A stretch of 5,609 nucleotides of DNA from Conexibacter sp. (lineage in GTDB: Bacteria; Actinomycetota; Thermoleophilia; Solirubrobacterales; Solirubrobacteraceae), in NCBI GenBank assembly GCA_025964295.1, contig JAOPZD010000328.1:1-5609 (forward strand), in the 5' to 3' direction. Below the pieces are notes generated by a model that was not told the DNA's origin, made no database searches, and saw only the letters and a list, made by a program, of their open reading frames with translations. How positions within the stretch are numbered: position 1 is the stretch's first letter; the number at the start of each line of letters is the position of its first letter. Shown one piece after another: positions 1 to 5,609 of the stretch. The position numbers and the translations under genes are program-made.

Positions 1-298
1 CCATGACGGCGAGGCGGTCGATGCCCAACTCGTCGGCGACCGCGGCGACGAGCCCGGCGGCGGAGGCGACGTCGCGCCCGGGGTCGGCCGTCGACCCGCC
101 GTAGCCGGGGCGGTCGTAGGCGACCCAGCGGATGCCGAGGCGGTCGGAGGCCTGGAAGAGCGGCGCGGGCGGGGCGCCGATGTTCGGCGTGCCGTGATGC
201 CAGAAGACGGCGAGGCGGTCGTCGCCGGCGTCGCCGCCCGTGTCGTAGACGTGCAGCGTCCGTCCGTCGGCGAGCTGCAGGTCGCGCTCGGTGACCAC
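1..298 (-). CDS. Alpha/beta-hydrolase fold protein, partial (N-terminal 99 residues)
   Basis: The first 99 codons of an alpha/beta-hydrolase are visible; the rest lies beyond base 1. An N-terminal strand region (ERDLQLADGRTLHVYDTGG) leads to HHGTPN at residues 34-39, the usual oxyanion-loop HG motif, and YDRPGYGGS at 61-69, typical of the family. The window cuts at LGIDRLAVM followed by the G of what should be the GxSxGG nucleophile elbow, so the catalytic Ser, acid and His cannot be checked. The GTG at 298-296 is chosen as start because it lies 6 bp after the rnhB stop and gives a normal family N-terminus; I see no clear Shine-Dalgarno. The frame is open from there to the edge. Spacing suggests cotranscription with rnhB. 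Substrate is unknown: an esterase, lipase, peptidase or haloalkane-dehalogenase-like enzyme are all possible. The fold call is fairly sure, the function is not. Confidence 0.85.
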   Translation of the reverse strand, partial: MVTERDLQLADGRTLHVYDTGGDAGDDRLAVFWHHGTPNIGAPPAPLFQASDRLGIRWVAYDRPGYGGSTADPGRDVASAAGLVAAVADELGIDRLAVM

Positions 299-304
299 GG
301 GCCG

Positions 305-1075
305 CTACAGGGCCAACTGCTGGTACGCGGTGCTCGCGAACGACATGCGGTGCAGCGGCGAGACGCCGTGGCGCTGGATCGCGTCGCGGTGCTCGGGCGT
401 CGAGTAGCCGACGTGGGTCTTGAACTCCCAGCCCGGATGGCGGGCGTCGGCGCGGTGCATGAAGCGGTCGCGGGTGACCTTGGCGATGATCGAGGCCGCG
501 GCGATGGCGGCCGAGGTCGCGTCGCCGTCGACGATCGCGCGGCGGTCGTGGCCATCGAGGTCGCCGACCGCGAAGCCGTCGGAGAGCAGGATGCAGCCCG
601 GACAGGCGACCTTCAGCAGCGACTCGCGCAGCGCGGCGATGTTCGTCTTGTGCAGGCCGCGGCGATCGATGCCGCCCGCGCTGCGGGAGACCACGACCAC
701 CTTGGTCGCGATGCGCAGCACGACCGGGTACAGCGCCTCGCGGGCCTGCTCGGTGTGCTGCTTGCTGTCGTTGAGCAGCCCGAGCGCGCGGACGTCGCGC
801 GGGCCGAGGCGGTCGTAGTCGAACAGGACGGCGGCGGCGACCAGCGGGCCGGCCAGGCAGCCGCGGCCGGCCTCGTCGGCGCCCGCGACGAACCGGACCC
901 CGAGGGCGCGGTCGTGCTGGAAGAGCTTGCGCCCCGTCCGCCCCTTGCCCTTCTTGCGCGGCTTCGGCTTGGCGCGCCCGGCCTGGGCCGCGGCCTCGGC
1001 CTCAGCGGCCTCCGGCACAGCCGCCGCCAGCTCGGCGGCGAGCGTCGTCGCCTCCGTCAGCGTCGGCTCCGTCAC
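305..1075 (-). CDS. rnhB: Ribonuclease HII
   Basis: A cytoplasmic, metal-dependent endonuclease that nicks 5' of ribonucleotides embedded in DNA, starting ribonucleotide excision repair and helping remove RNA primers. Numbering from the GTG at 1075 (256 aa): AGADEAGRGCLAGP supplies Asp67 and Glu68; LLNDSKQ follows; LLSDGFAVG supplies Asp166; VDGD supplies Asp185, then AAIAAASIIAKVTRDRF. The family C-terminal block (HVGYSTPEH, HGVSPLHRMSF) is complete. All four expected acidic catalytic residues are present. The frame stays open to an ATG at 1207, but that start overlaps lepB by about 107 bp and would read lepB's conserved C-terminus out of frame. I prefer GTG 1075, 25 bp after the lepB stop; no strong Shine-Dalgarno is visible, so the start is uncertain. 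Residues 2-34 are Ala/Glu-rich and 37-50 strongly basic (PKPRKKGKGRTGRK), an extension ahead of the catalytic core. Stop TAG. Confidence 0.93.
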   Translation of the reverse strand: MTEPTLTEATTLAAELAAAVPEAAEAEAAAQAGRAKPKPRKKGKGRTGRKLFQHDRALGVRFVAGADEAGRGCLAGPLVAAAVLFDYDRLGPRDVRALGLLNDSKQHTEQAREALYPVVLRIATKVVVVSRSAGGIDRRGLHKTNIAALRESLLKVACPGCILLSDGFAVGDLDGHDRRAIVDGDATSAAIAAASIIAKVTRDRFMHRADARHPGWEFKTHVGYSTPEHRDAIQRHGVSPLHRMSFASTAYQQLAL

Positions 1076-1081
1076 GACAGG

Positions 1082-1095
1082 TTGCGGCGCCGCAA
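1082..1095. repeat. 14-bp perfect palindrome between lepB and rnhB
   Basis: TTGCGGCGCCGCAA is its own reverse complement and sits inside the 25-bp gap between the lepB stop and the chosen rnhB start, ending 6 bp before the GTG. In RNA it could form only a short 5-bp stem with a GCGC loop. It may be a small mRNA hairpin, a protein-binding site, or chance in GC-rich DNA. Confidence 0.5.
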
Positions 1096-1100
1096 GCGGG

Positions 1101-1727
1101 CTAGAGGTGCCCGATGCGCTTCGGTGGCCAGTACGTCGCGAAGGCGCCACCGATGATCCACTTGCGGGGGACGGGACCCCAGAACCGGCTGTCGTCGGAC
1201 TCGCCACGGTTGTCGCCCATCATGAACCAGTGGTCGGCGGGAATGGTGATCGGCCGCGTGAAGTCGCAGCCGGTCCCGCCCTCGCAGGGCCGCGTGAAGC
1301 CGTCCGCCTGGCGCTTGCCGTTGACGTACGCGTGGCCGCCCCTGATGAACAGGGTGTCGCCCGGGCCCGCGACGACGCGCTTGATGAAGTTGACCTTCGC
1401 GCGCGTGGCCGTCGGCTTGTCGCAGGCCTGGTCGGGCTTCTTGTCGCGGTCGCCGCAGGTGTTGCTGTCGGAGCCGGCGGGCGGGTGGAACACCACGATC
1501 TCGCCGATCTGGGGCTTGTTGAAGCGGTTGCCCAGCCGGTTGACCAGCACGCGCTGGTTGACCTTGAGCGTCGGGACCATCGACTCGCTCGGGATCCTGT
1601 ACGGCTTGACCAGGAACGCCTGGATGCCGAGGGCGAGGCCCAGGGCGACCACCACGATGACGATGAGCTCGACGAACGAGCTGCCCGCCGACTTCTCCTT
1701 CTTGGCTCCGCCGGTGGCGGGGCTCAT
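1101..1727 (-). CDS. lepB: Type I signal peptidase (S26A)
   Basis: A membrane-anchored serine protease that removes signal peptides from exported proteins on the outer face of the cytoplasmic membrane, using a Ser/Lys dyad. The 208-aa protein has a short basic cytoplasmic N-terminus (KKEK), one hydrophobic segment at about residues 19-40 (VELIVIVVVALGLALGIQAF), then the catalytic domain. PSESMVPTL gives the nucleophile Ser49; FIKRVVAGPGD gives the general base Lys116; GDNRGESDDSR (171-181) is family box E. Four cysteines (91, 102, 148, 154) all lie in the exported domain. The ATG at 1727 directly follows the rplS TAG with no gap and no obvious Shine-Dalgarno, so translation is probably coupled to rplS. 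Stop TAG. rplS-lepB adjacency is common in Actinobacteria. Function is secure; only one lepB copy is seen here. Confidence 0.97.
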   Translation of the reverse strand: MSPATGGAKKEKSAGSSFVELIVIVVVALGLALGIQAFLVKPYRIPSESMVPTLKVNQRVLVNRLGNRFNKPQIGEIVVFHPPAGSDSNTCGDRDKKPDQACDKPTATRAKVNFIKRVVAGPGDTLFIRGGHAYVNGKRQADGFTRPCEGGTGCDFTRPITIPADHWFMMGDNRGESDDSRFWGPVPRKWIIGGAFATYWPPKRIGHL

Positions 1728-2285
1728 CTACTTGCTGGAGTCGTCCGCGGCGGGCTCGGAGCTCGCCTCGGCGGCGGGCGCGTCGGGCGCCTCCGCGGTC
1801 TCGACGGCCTCGGTGTCGACGACGACCTCTTCGGCCGTGACGCCCTCGGCGTCGACCGCGCCGTCGCTCGCGGCCGCTTCGGCCTCGAGCTGCGCGGCGG
1901 GGTCGTGCAGCAGGCCTGCCTCGACGATCTCCTCGGGGCCGACGTACCGGCGCTCGCGGACGCGGGCGGCCTTGCCGACGCGATCGCGGAGGTAGTACAG
2001 CTTCGCGCGACGGACGTCGCCGCGGGCCGCGACCTCGATCTTCTCGATCTTCGGCGAGTGCACGGGGAACGTGCGCTCCACGCCGACGCCGAAGGACTGC
2101 TTGCGGACCGTGAAGGTCTCGCGCGCACCGTGTCCCTGGCGCTTGATCACCACGCCTTCGAAGACCTGCGTACGGCGACGCGTGCCCTCGATGACCTGGA
2201 AGTGGACGCGGACGCGATCGCCCGCCTGGAAGCGGGGGACGCGGCGCAGCTGGGCGCGCTCAAGGGAGTCGATGACAGTGCTCAT
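1728..2285 (-). CDS. rplS: 50S ribosomal protein L19 with long acidic C-terminal tail
   Basis: L19 binds 23S rRNA in the large subunit and contributes to an intersubunit bridge with the 30S. Residues 1-113 are a standard L19: [61 protein letters not shown], then [21 protein letters not shown]. Most family members stop near residue 115, whereas this one runs to 185. Residues 114-185 are Ala/Glu/Asp/Val-rich, with about 20 acidic residues and a single basic one, the final Lys. The tail is probably disordered. The ATG at 2285 gives the expected N-terminus ([17 protein letters not shown]). No Shine-Dalgarno is seen: the 12 bases before the ATG are pyrimidine-rich, and a perfect hairpin lies just upstream. 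The stop TAG abuts the lepB ATG. Confidence 0.96.
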   Translation of the reverse strand: MSTVIDSLERAQLRRVPRFQAGDRVRVHFQVIEGTRRRTQVFEGVVIKRQGHGARETFTVRKQSFGVGVERTFPVHSPKIEKIEVAARGDVRRAKLYYLRDRVGKAARVRERRYVGPEEIVEAGLLHDPAAQLEAEAAASDGAVDAEGVTAEEVVVDTEAVETAEAPDAPAAEASSEPAADDSSK

Positions 2286-2297
2286 GGCAAAGAGAAG

Positions 2298-2318
2298 GCG
2301 CGGAGATCGGCTCCGCGC
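2298..2318 (-). promoter_or_regulatory. Perfect hairpin in the rplS leader
   Basis: GCGCGGAG and CTCCGCGC form an 8-bp perfect stem around a 5-nt loop (CCGAT on the transcribed strand). The stem ends 12 nt before the rplS ATG and is followed by CTTCTCTTT, which has too few uninterrupted T residues for a convincing intrinsic terminator. Placement suggests a leader structure affecting L19 translation or partial attenuation between trmD and rplS. The stem is visible; the role is inference. Confidence 0.5.
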
Positions 2319-2350
2319 GTCGGCTTGGTGATGGTAGCGAAGACGCGTCT

Positions 2351-2370
2351 GCGGGGCGGAGCGGGGCGGG
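2351..2370. repeat. Tandem decamer repeat, G-rich on plus strand
   Basis: Two consecutive decamers, GCGGGGCGGA and GCGGGGCGGG, match at 9 of 10 positions. They begin 9 bp after the trmD stop. The transcribed RNA would be C-rich here, and the plus (template) strand has four G-runs. Confidence 0.5.
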
Positions 2371-2378
2371 TTCGAGCC

Positions 2379-3188
2379 TCACTCGCCCATCGGGCCGAAC
2401 GGATCGGGCCCGGAGCCGCGTGGCGCCTGCTCGGACATCGGGCCGAACGGGTCCGGCCCTCCCCCGCCGCGCCGCGTGGTGTCGCCCTCGGGATCCGGCG
2501 GCCGCGCCGTCGGCCCGACCACGCCGCGCTCGTGGGAGCGCATGCGCCGCCACGTGTGGATCTCCTCGTGGTGGCCGGACAGCAGGACGGCGGGGACCTT
2601 CCAGCCGCGGTACTCGGCGGGACGGGTGTAGTGCGGGTACTCGGGGTCGCCGCCCAGCGCCTGGGAGAACGACTCCTCCAGCGCGGACTCCGCGTGGCCG
2701 AGCGAGCCCGGCAGCTTGCGCAGCACGGCGTCCATGACGACCATCGCCGCCAGCTCGCCGCCGCTGAGCACGAAGCGCCCGACCGAGATCGCGTCCGACG
2801 CGAAGTGCTGCACGATGCGCTCGTCGAAGCCCTCGTAGCGGCCGCACAGCAGCGTGATCGCCGGCTCGGCGGCCAGCTCGTCGACCAGCGCGTCGTCGAG
2901 CATCCGCCCGCCGGGCGTCAGCGCGATCACGCGGCGCTCGCGGCGCAGGTCGACCGGGTCCTGGTTGTAGATCCCCTGCAGCGCCTTGTCCATGACGTCG
3001 ACGCGCAGGACCATGCCCGCCCCGCCGCCGAACGGCGTGTCGTCGACCTGGCCGCCGCTGAGCGGCGTGAAGTCGCGCGGGTTGAAGGTCCGGACCTCGT
3101 GGCCGCGCTGCGTCGCGTTGCGCACGTGACGCTGGGTCTGGAACCACTCGAACCACTCGGGGAAGAGCGTGAGGACGTCGAGCTGCAT
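2379..3188 (-). CDS. trmD: tRNA (guanine-37-N1)-methyltransferase
   Basis: Uses S-adenosylmethionine to methylate N1 of G37, next to the anticodon in a set of tRNAs, preventing +1 frameshifting; normally a dimeric SPOUT enzyme. In the 269-aa product: MQLDVLTLFP start, DTPFGGGAGM (50-59), ALTPGGRML (89-97), LLCGRYEGFDERI (113-125), SVGRFVLSGGELAA (135-148, the knot and SAM site), PEYPHYTRP (182-190; Glu183 aligns by motif with the catalytic Asp169 of E. coli) and VLLSGHHEEIHTWR (201-214). After this the usual RTxxRRPDLL ending is not recognisable. It is replaced by a Gly/Pro/Asp-rich tail of about 50 residues holding the octapeptide GPDPFGPM twice (244-251, 260-267). The ATG at 3188 directly follows the rimM TAG; GGGGA about 10 nt upstream is a weak Shine-Dalgarno. 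The stop is TGA. The enzyme call is secure; the effect of the tail is unknown. Confidence 0.96.
   Translation of the reverse strand: MQLDVLTLFPEWFEWFQTQRHVRNATQRGHEVRTFNPRDFTPLSGGQVDDTPFGGGAGMVLRVDVMDKALQGIYNQDPVDLRRERRVIALTPGGRMLDDALVDELAAEPAITLLCGRYEGFDERIVQHFASDAISVGRFVLSGGELAAMVVMDAVLRKLPGSLGHAESALEESFSQALGGDPEYPHYTRPAEYRGWKVPAVLLSGHHEEIHTWRRMRSHERGVVGPTARPPDPEGDTTRRGGGGPDPFGPMSEQAPRGSGPDPFGPMGE
2388..2459 (-). repeat. Two 24-bp direct repeats in the trmD 3' end
   Basis: The segments 2388-2411 and 2436-2459 are identical at 22 of 24 bases, including a 15-base perfect block (CATCGGGCCGAACGG on the plus strand). They are in frame, 48 bp apart, and each encodes GPDPFGPM. This looks like a short in-frame duplication at the end of trmD. 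Confidence 0.85.
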
Positions 3189-3722
3189 CTAGACGGCGTC
3201 CCCGAGGAAGGCGAGGTTCACGTCGATGCGCTGCGCCGAGACGTCCACGGTGCGGACGGCGTCGGAGATCAGGGGGATGAGCAAGGCCTTGGCCGGGCGA
3301 TCGGGATCGGTGTCCGGGCGCTGGACCTCGAGCAGCTCGCAGGACGGGTAGGGCAGCAGCCTGGCGACGACGCCGACCTCCTGCTCGCCGTCGACCACGC
3401 GGCAGCCCACGAGGTCCTCGGCGTACCACTCCTCGTCCTCCAGCGGCGGCGCGTCGGCGCGGCGCATGAGCAGCTCGGCGCCGCGCAGCGCCTCGACCGC
3501 CGCGCGCGTCGCGACGCCCTGGAGCTTGAGGATCGGCCGCGCCGGCGTGCCGTCGTGGCGGACGATCGCGATCTCTTGGCCGCCGACGATGACCGCGACC
3601 GCGTCGTTGAGCACCCGCTCGCGCGGCTGGGTGACGTGGAAGGACCCGTCGAGGCCGTGCGGCCGGCCGACGCGGCCCACGCCGATGAGCTCGCCGCCGG
3701 CCGCCGGGTCGGAGCCCGCCAC
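3189..3722 (-). CDS. rimM: 16S rRNA processing / 30S maturation factor RimM
   Basis: A cytoplasmic assembly factor that binds S19 and helps mature the 3' (head) domain of the 30S subunit. In 177 aa, the N-terminal barrel carries the family signature VGRVGRPHGLDG (15-26). A linker with EEWYAEDLVGCRVV (97-110) leads to the PRC-barrel domain, ending LLIPLISDAVRTVDVSAQRIDVNLAFLG. Length is normal for the family. The start is GTG at 3722, 1 bp after the khpA stop. No Shine-Dalgarno stands out, so initiation is probably coupled to khpA translation. The stop TAG is directly followed by the trmD ATG. rimM next to trmD and rpsP is one of the most conserved arrangements in bacteria and supports the call. 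Confidence 0.95.
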   Translation of the reverse strand: MAGSDPAAGGELIGVGRVGRPHGLDGSFHVTQPRERVLNDAVAVIVGGQEIAIVRHDGTPARPILKLQGVATRAAVEALRGAELLMRRADAPPLEDEEWYAEDLVGCRVVDGEQEVGVVARLLPYPSCELLEVQRPDTDPDRPAKALLIPLISDAVRTVDVSAQRIDVNLAFLGDAV

Positions 3723-3723
3723 G

Positions 3724-3957
3724 CTAGTCGACGATGTCGACGAGGACGCGGCGCTGCTCCTTGACGGCGGCCGCCTTGACCACCGTGCGCAGGGCGTTGG
3801 CGGTGCGCCCGCCCTTGCCGATCACGCGGCCGTAGTCCTCTTCGCCCACCGACAGCTCGAGGACGACCGTGCCGTCCTCCTCGTCGAACTGCTCGACGGC
3901 GACCTCGTCGGGTGAGTCGACGAGCTGGCGCGCGAGGTAGTCGAGCAGGTCCTTCAT
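3724..3957 (-). CDS. khpA: KH-domain RNA-binding protein, KhpA type
   Basis: A 77-aa single KH domain protein of the KhpA (formerly YlqC) family, placed as usual between rpsP and rimM. In other Gram-positive bacteria KhpA pairs with KhpB (Jag/EloR), binds many RNAs and influences cell division and elongation; that role is known from the family, not from this sequence. The RNA-binding loop is RVIGKGGRTANALR, with GKGG at residues 47-50 as the GxxG motif. The N-terminus (MKDLLDYLARQLVDSPDEV) and C-terminus (RRVLVDIVD) are typical, so the gene is complete. The ATG at 3957 lies 16 bp after the rpsP stop; an AGGA overlaps that stop about 14 nt upstream, rather far for a good ribosome site. Stop TAG. 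Confidence 0.94.
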   Translation of the reverse strand: MKDLLDYLARQLVDSPDEVAVEQFDEEDGTVVLELSVGEEDYGRVIGKGGRTANALRTVVKAAAVKEQRRVLVDIVD

Positions 3958-3973
3958 CGCGGGCGCTGGCGTC

Positions 3974-4228
3974 CTAGACGTTGGAGACGTCGATGCCCTG
4001 CGTGCGCAGGAGCTTGCGGACCTGCGGGGTGGCCGTGGCGCCGGTGGACACCCAGTGGCGCACGCGCTCCTCGTTGACCGAGATCGTGGAGGGCTCGGTC
4101 TGGGGGTTGTACTGCCCCAGGATCTCGATGTTGCGGCCGTCGCGGGGTGAGCGCTGATCAGCGGCGACGATGCGCCAGATCGCGTTCTTCTTCGCGCCCA
4201 CGCGCGTCAGTCGGAGTCGAACTGCCAT
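3974..4228 (-). CDS. rpsP: 30S ribosomal protein S16
   Basis: S16 binds 16S rRNA early in 30S assembly and stabilises the 5' and central domains. The 84-aa product carries the whole family signature: MAVRLRLTRVGAKKNAIWRI at the start (A/V-x-R-L-x-R-x-G-x-K-K), VAADQRSPRDGRNIEILGQYNP in the middle, then NEERVRHWVSTGATATPQVRKLL. Length is normal and there is no extension, unlike L19 in the same operon. The ATG at 4228 has AAGGA 5 nt upstream, the best Shine-Dalgarno in the window. It is separated from ffh by 75 bp and from khpA by 16 bp. Stop TAG. Confidence 0.97.
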   Translation of the reverse strand: MAVRLRLTRVGAKKNAIWRIVAADQRSPRDGRNIEILGQYNPQTEPSTISVNEERVRHWVSTGATATPQVRKLLRTQGIDVSNV

Positions 4229-4233
4229 GGAAG

Positions 4234-4238
4234 TCCTT
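4234..4238 (-). promoter_or_regulatory. Shine-Dalgarno of rpsP
   Basis: AAGGA on the minus strand, 5 nt before the rpsP ATG. It stands out because most other genes here lack a clear ribosome site and probably depend on translational coupling. Confidence 0.7.
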
Positions 4239-4263
4239 GCGTCGTTGCGGAGTATGCGTCGGA

Positions 4264-4288
4264 CCCGCGCGCGCCACGCGGCGCGGGG
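4264..4288 (-). other. GC-rich stem between ffh and rpsP
   Basis: CGCGCC (4270-4275) and GGCGCG (4280-4285) on the plus strand form a 6-bp stem with a 4-nt loop, extendable by three C-G pairs past a 3-nt bulge. No T-run follows on the transcribed strand, so it is not a standard terminator. It could be a weak attenuator or mRNA-stabilising stem, or simply a product of GC-rich DNA. Confidence 0.3.
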
Positions 4289-4303
4289 AAGCGACGCTGG
4301 AGG

Positions 4304-5609
<1,306 letters not shown>

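Larger units (their letters stand above)
2286..2378 (-). other. trmD-rplS intergenic region / probable rplS leader
   Basis: At 93 bp this is the longest gap in the window. Read 5'->3' on the minus strand after the trmD stop it holds: a C-rich tandem repeat (2351-2370), a 10-bp palindrome AGACGCGTCT (2341-2350), a relatively AT-rich patch with TACCAT at 2336-2331, a perfect 8-bp hairpin (2298-2318) and a pyrimidine-rich run before the rplS ATG. TACCAT fits a loose -10 pattern, but I find no matching -35, so an internal promoter is only a possibility. Confidence 0.45.

Noticed and set aside
194..1156. Plus-strand open frames over rnhB and the hydrolase (320 and 132 codons).
   Set aside because: Both oppose genes with intact catalytic motifs; no domain is recognisable and the composition is that of antisense GC-rich DNA.
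1076..1207. Longer rnhB starting at ATG 1207 (300 aa).
   Set aside because: It would overlap lepB by about 107 bp and translate lepB's conserved C-terminus out of frame into Ser/Pro/Ala-rich sequence with no family similarity. GTG 1075 just after the lepB stop is more plausible.
2298..2318. Intrinsic terminator after trmD.
   Set aside because: The stem is good, but the following CTTCTCTTT is interrupted by C residues and lies directly at the rplS start; kept as a leader hairpin instead.
2260..3429. A 389-codon minus-strand frame overlapping trmD and rimM.
   Set aside because: Arg/Pro/Ala-rich out-of-frame shadow of trmD and rimM, which have full family motifs in another frame.
927..3764. 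A 945-codon open frame on the plus strand, antisense to rnhB, lepB, rplS, trmD and rimM.
   Set aside because: Across lepB, rplS, trmD and rimM it is exactly in codon register with the sense genes, so a stop would need a TTA, CTA or TCA sense codon, all rare in GC-rich genes. The product is low-complexity Arg/Ala/Asp/Val-rich with no recognisable domain.
305..3976. UAG reassigned as a sense codon, suggested by its frequent use.
   Set aside because: S16, KhpA, RimM, LepB and RNase HII all end at TAG at or near their normal family C-termini, so UAG works as a stop here.

Overview
The window is a GC-rich, gene-dense bacterial chromosome segment. All eight recognisable genes lie on the minus strand and probably form one operon. 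Transcription runs from right (5609) to left (1): ffh (5' end outside the window), rpsP, khpA-type KH protein, rimM, trmD, rplS, lepB, rnhB, then an alpha/beta-hydrolase that leaves the window at base 1. The order rpsP-KH-rimM-trmD-rplS-lepB-rnhB, the strong GC bias and the GTG starts suggest a high-GC actinobacterium. A deep lineage such as Thermoleophilia (Solirubrobacterales) is my best guess, from the flavour of the RNase HII, L19 and LepB sequences; this is inference and untested.

Layout. 4304-5609: Ffh, the SRP GTPase, missing only its first residues. 4229-4303: a 75-bp gap with a GC-rich stem and a good Shine-Dalgarno for rpsP. 3189-4228: S16, KhpA and RimM, packed with gaps of 16 and 1 bp. 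2379-3188: TrmD, abutting rimM with no gap. 2286-2378: the largest gap (93 bp), with a C-rich tandem repeat and a perfect hairpin just ahead of rplS. 1101-2285: L19 and signal peptidase I, again with no gap. 305-1075: RNase HII, after a 25-bp gap holding a 14-bp palindrome. 1-298: the start of the hydrolase. No stretch over 300 bp lacks a gene. I saw no rRNA, tRNA, CRISPR, insertion sequence or phage gene.

How the genes fit together. S16, L19, RimM and KhpA serve ribosome structure, 30S maturation and RNA binding. TrmD makes the m1G37 mark on tRNA that keeps the reading frame. Ffh targets nascent membrane and secreted proteins, and LepB cleaves their signal peptides. RNase HII removes ribonucleotides from DNA. 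It is a translation-and-export housekeeping operon.

I find no undescribed biological system here. Points worth a second look are: low-complexity extensions on L19, TrmD and RNase HII; the diverged TrmD C-terminus with a duplicated octapeptide; UAG as stop in six of eight genes; two junctions where one in-frame UAG separates neighbouring proteins; and small inverted repeats in the few intergenic gaps.
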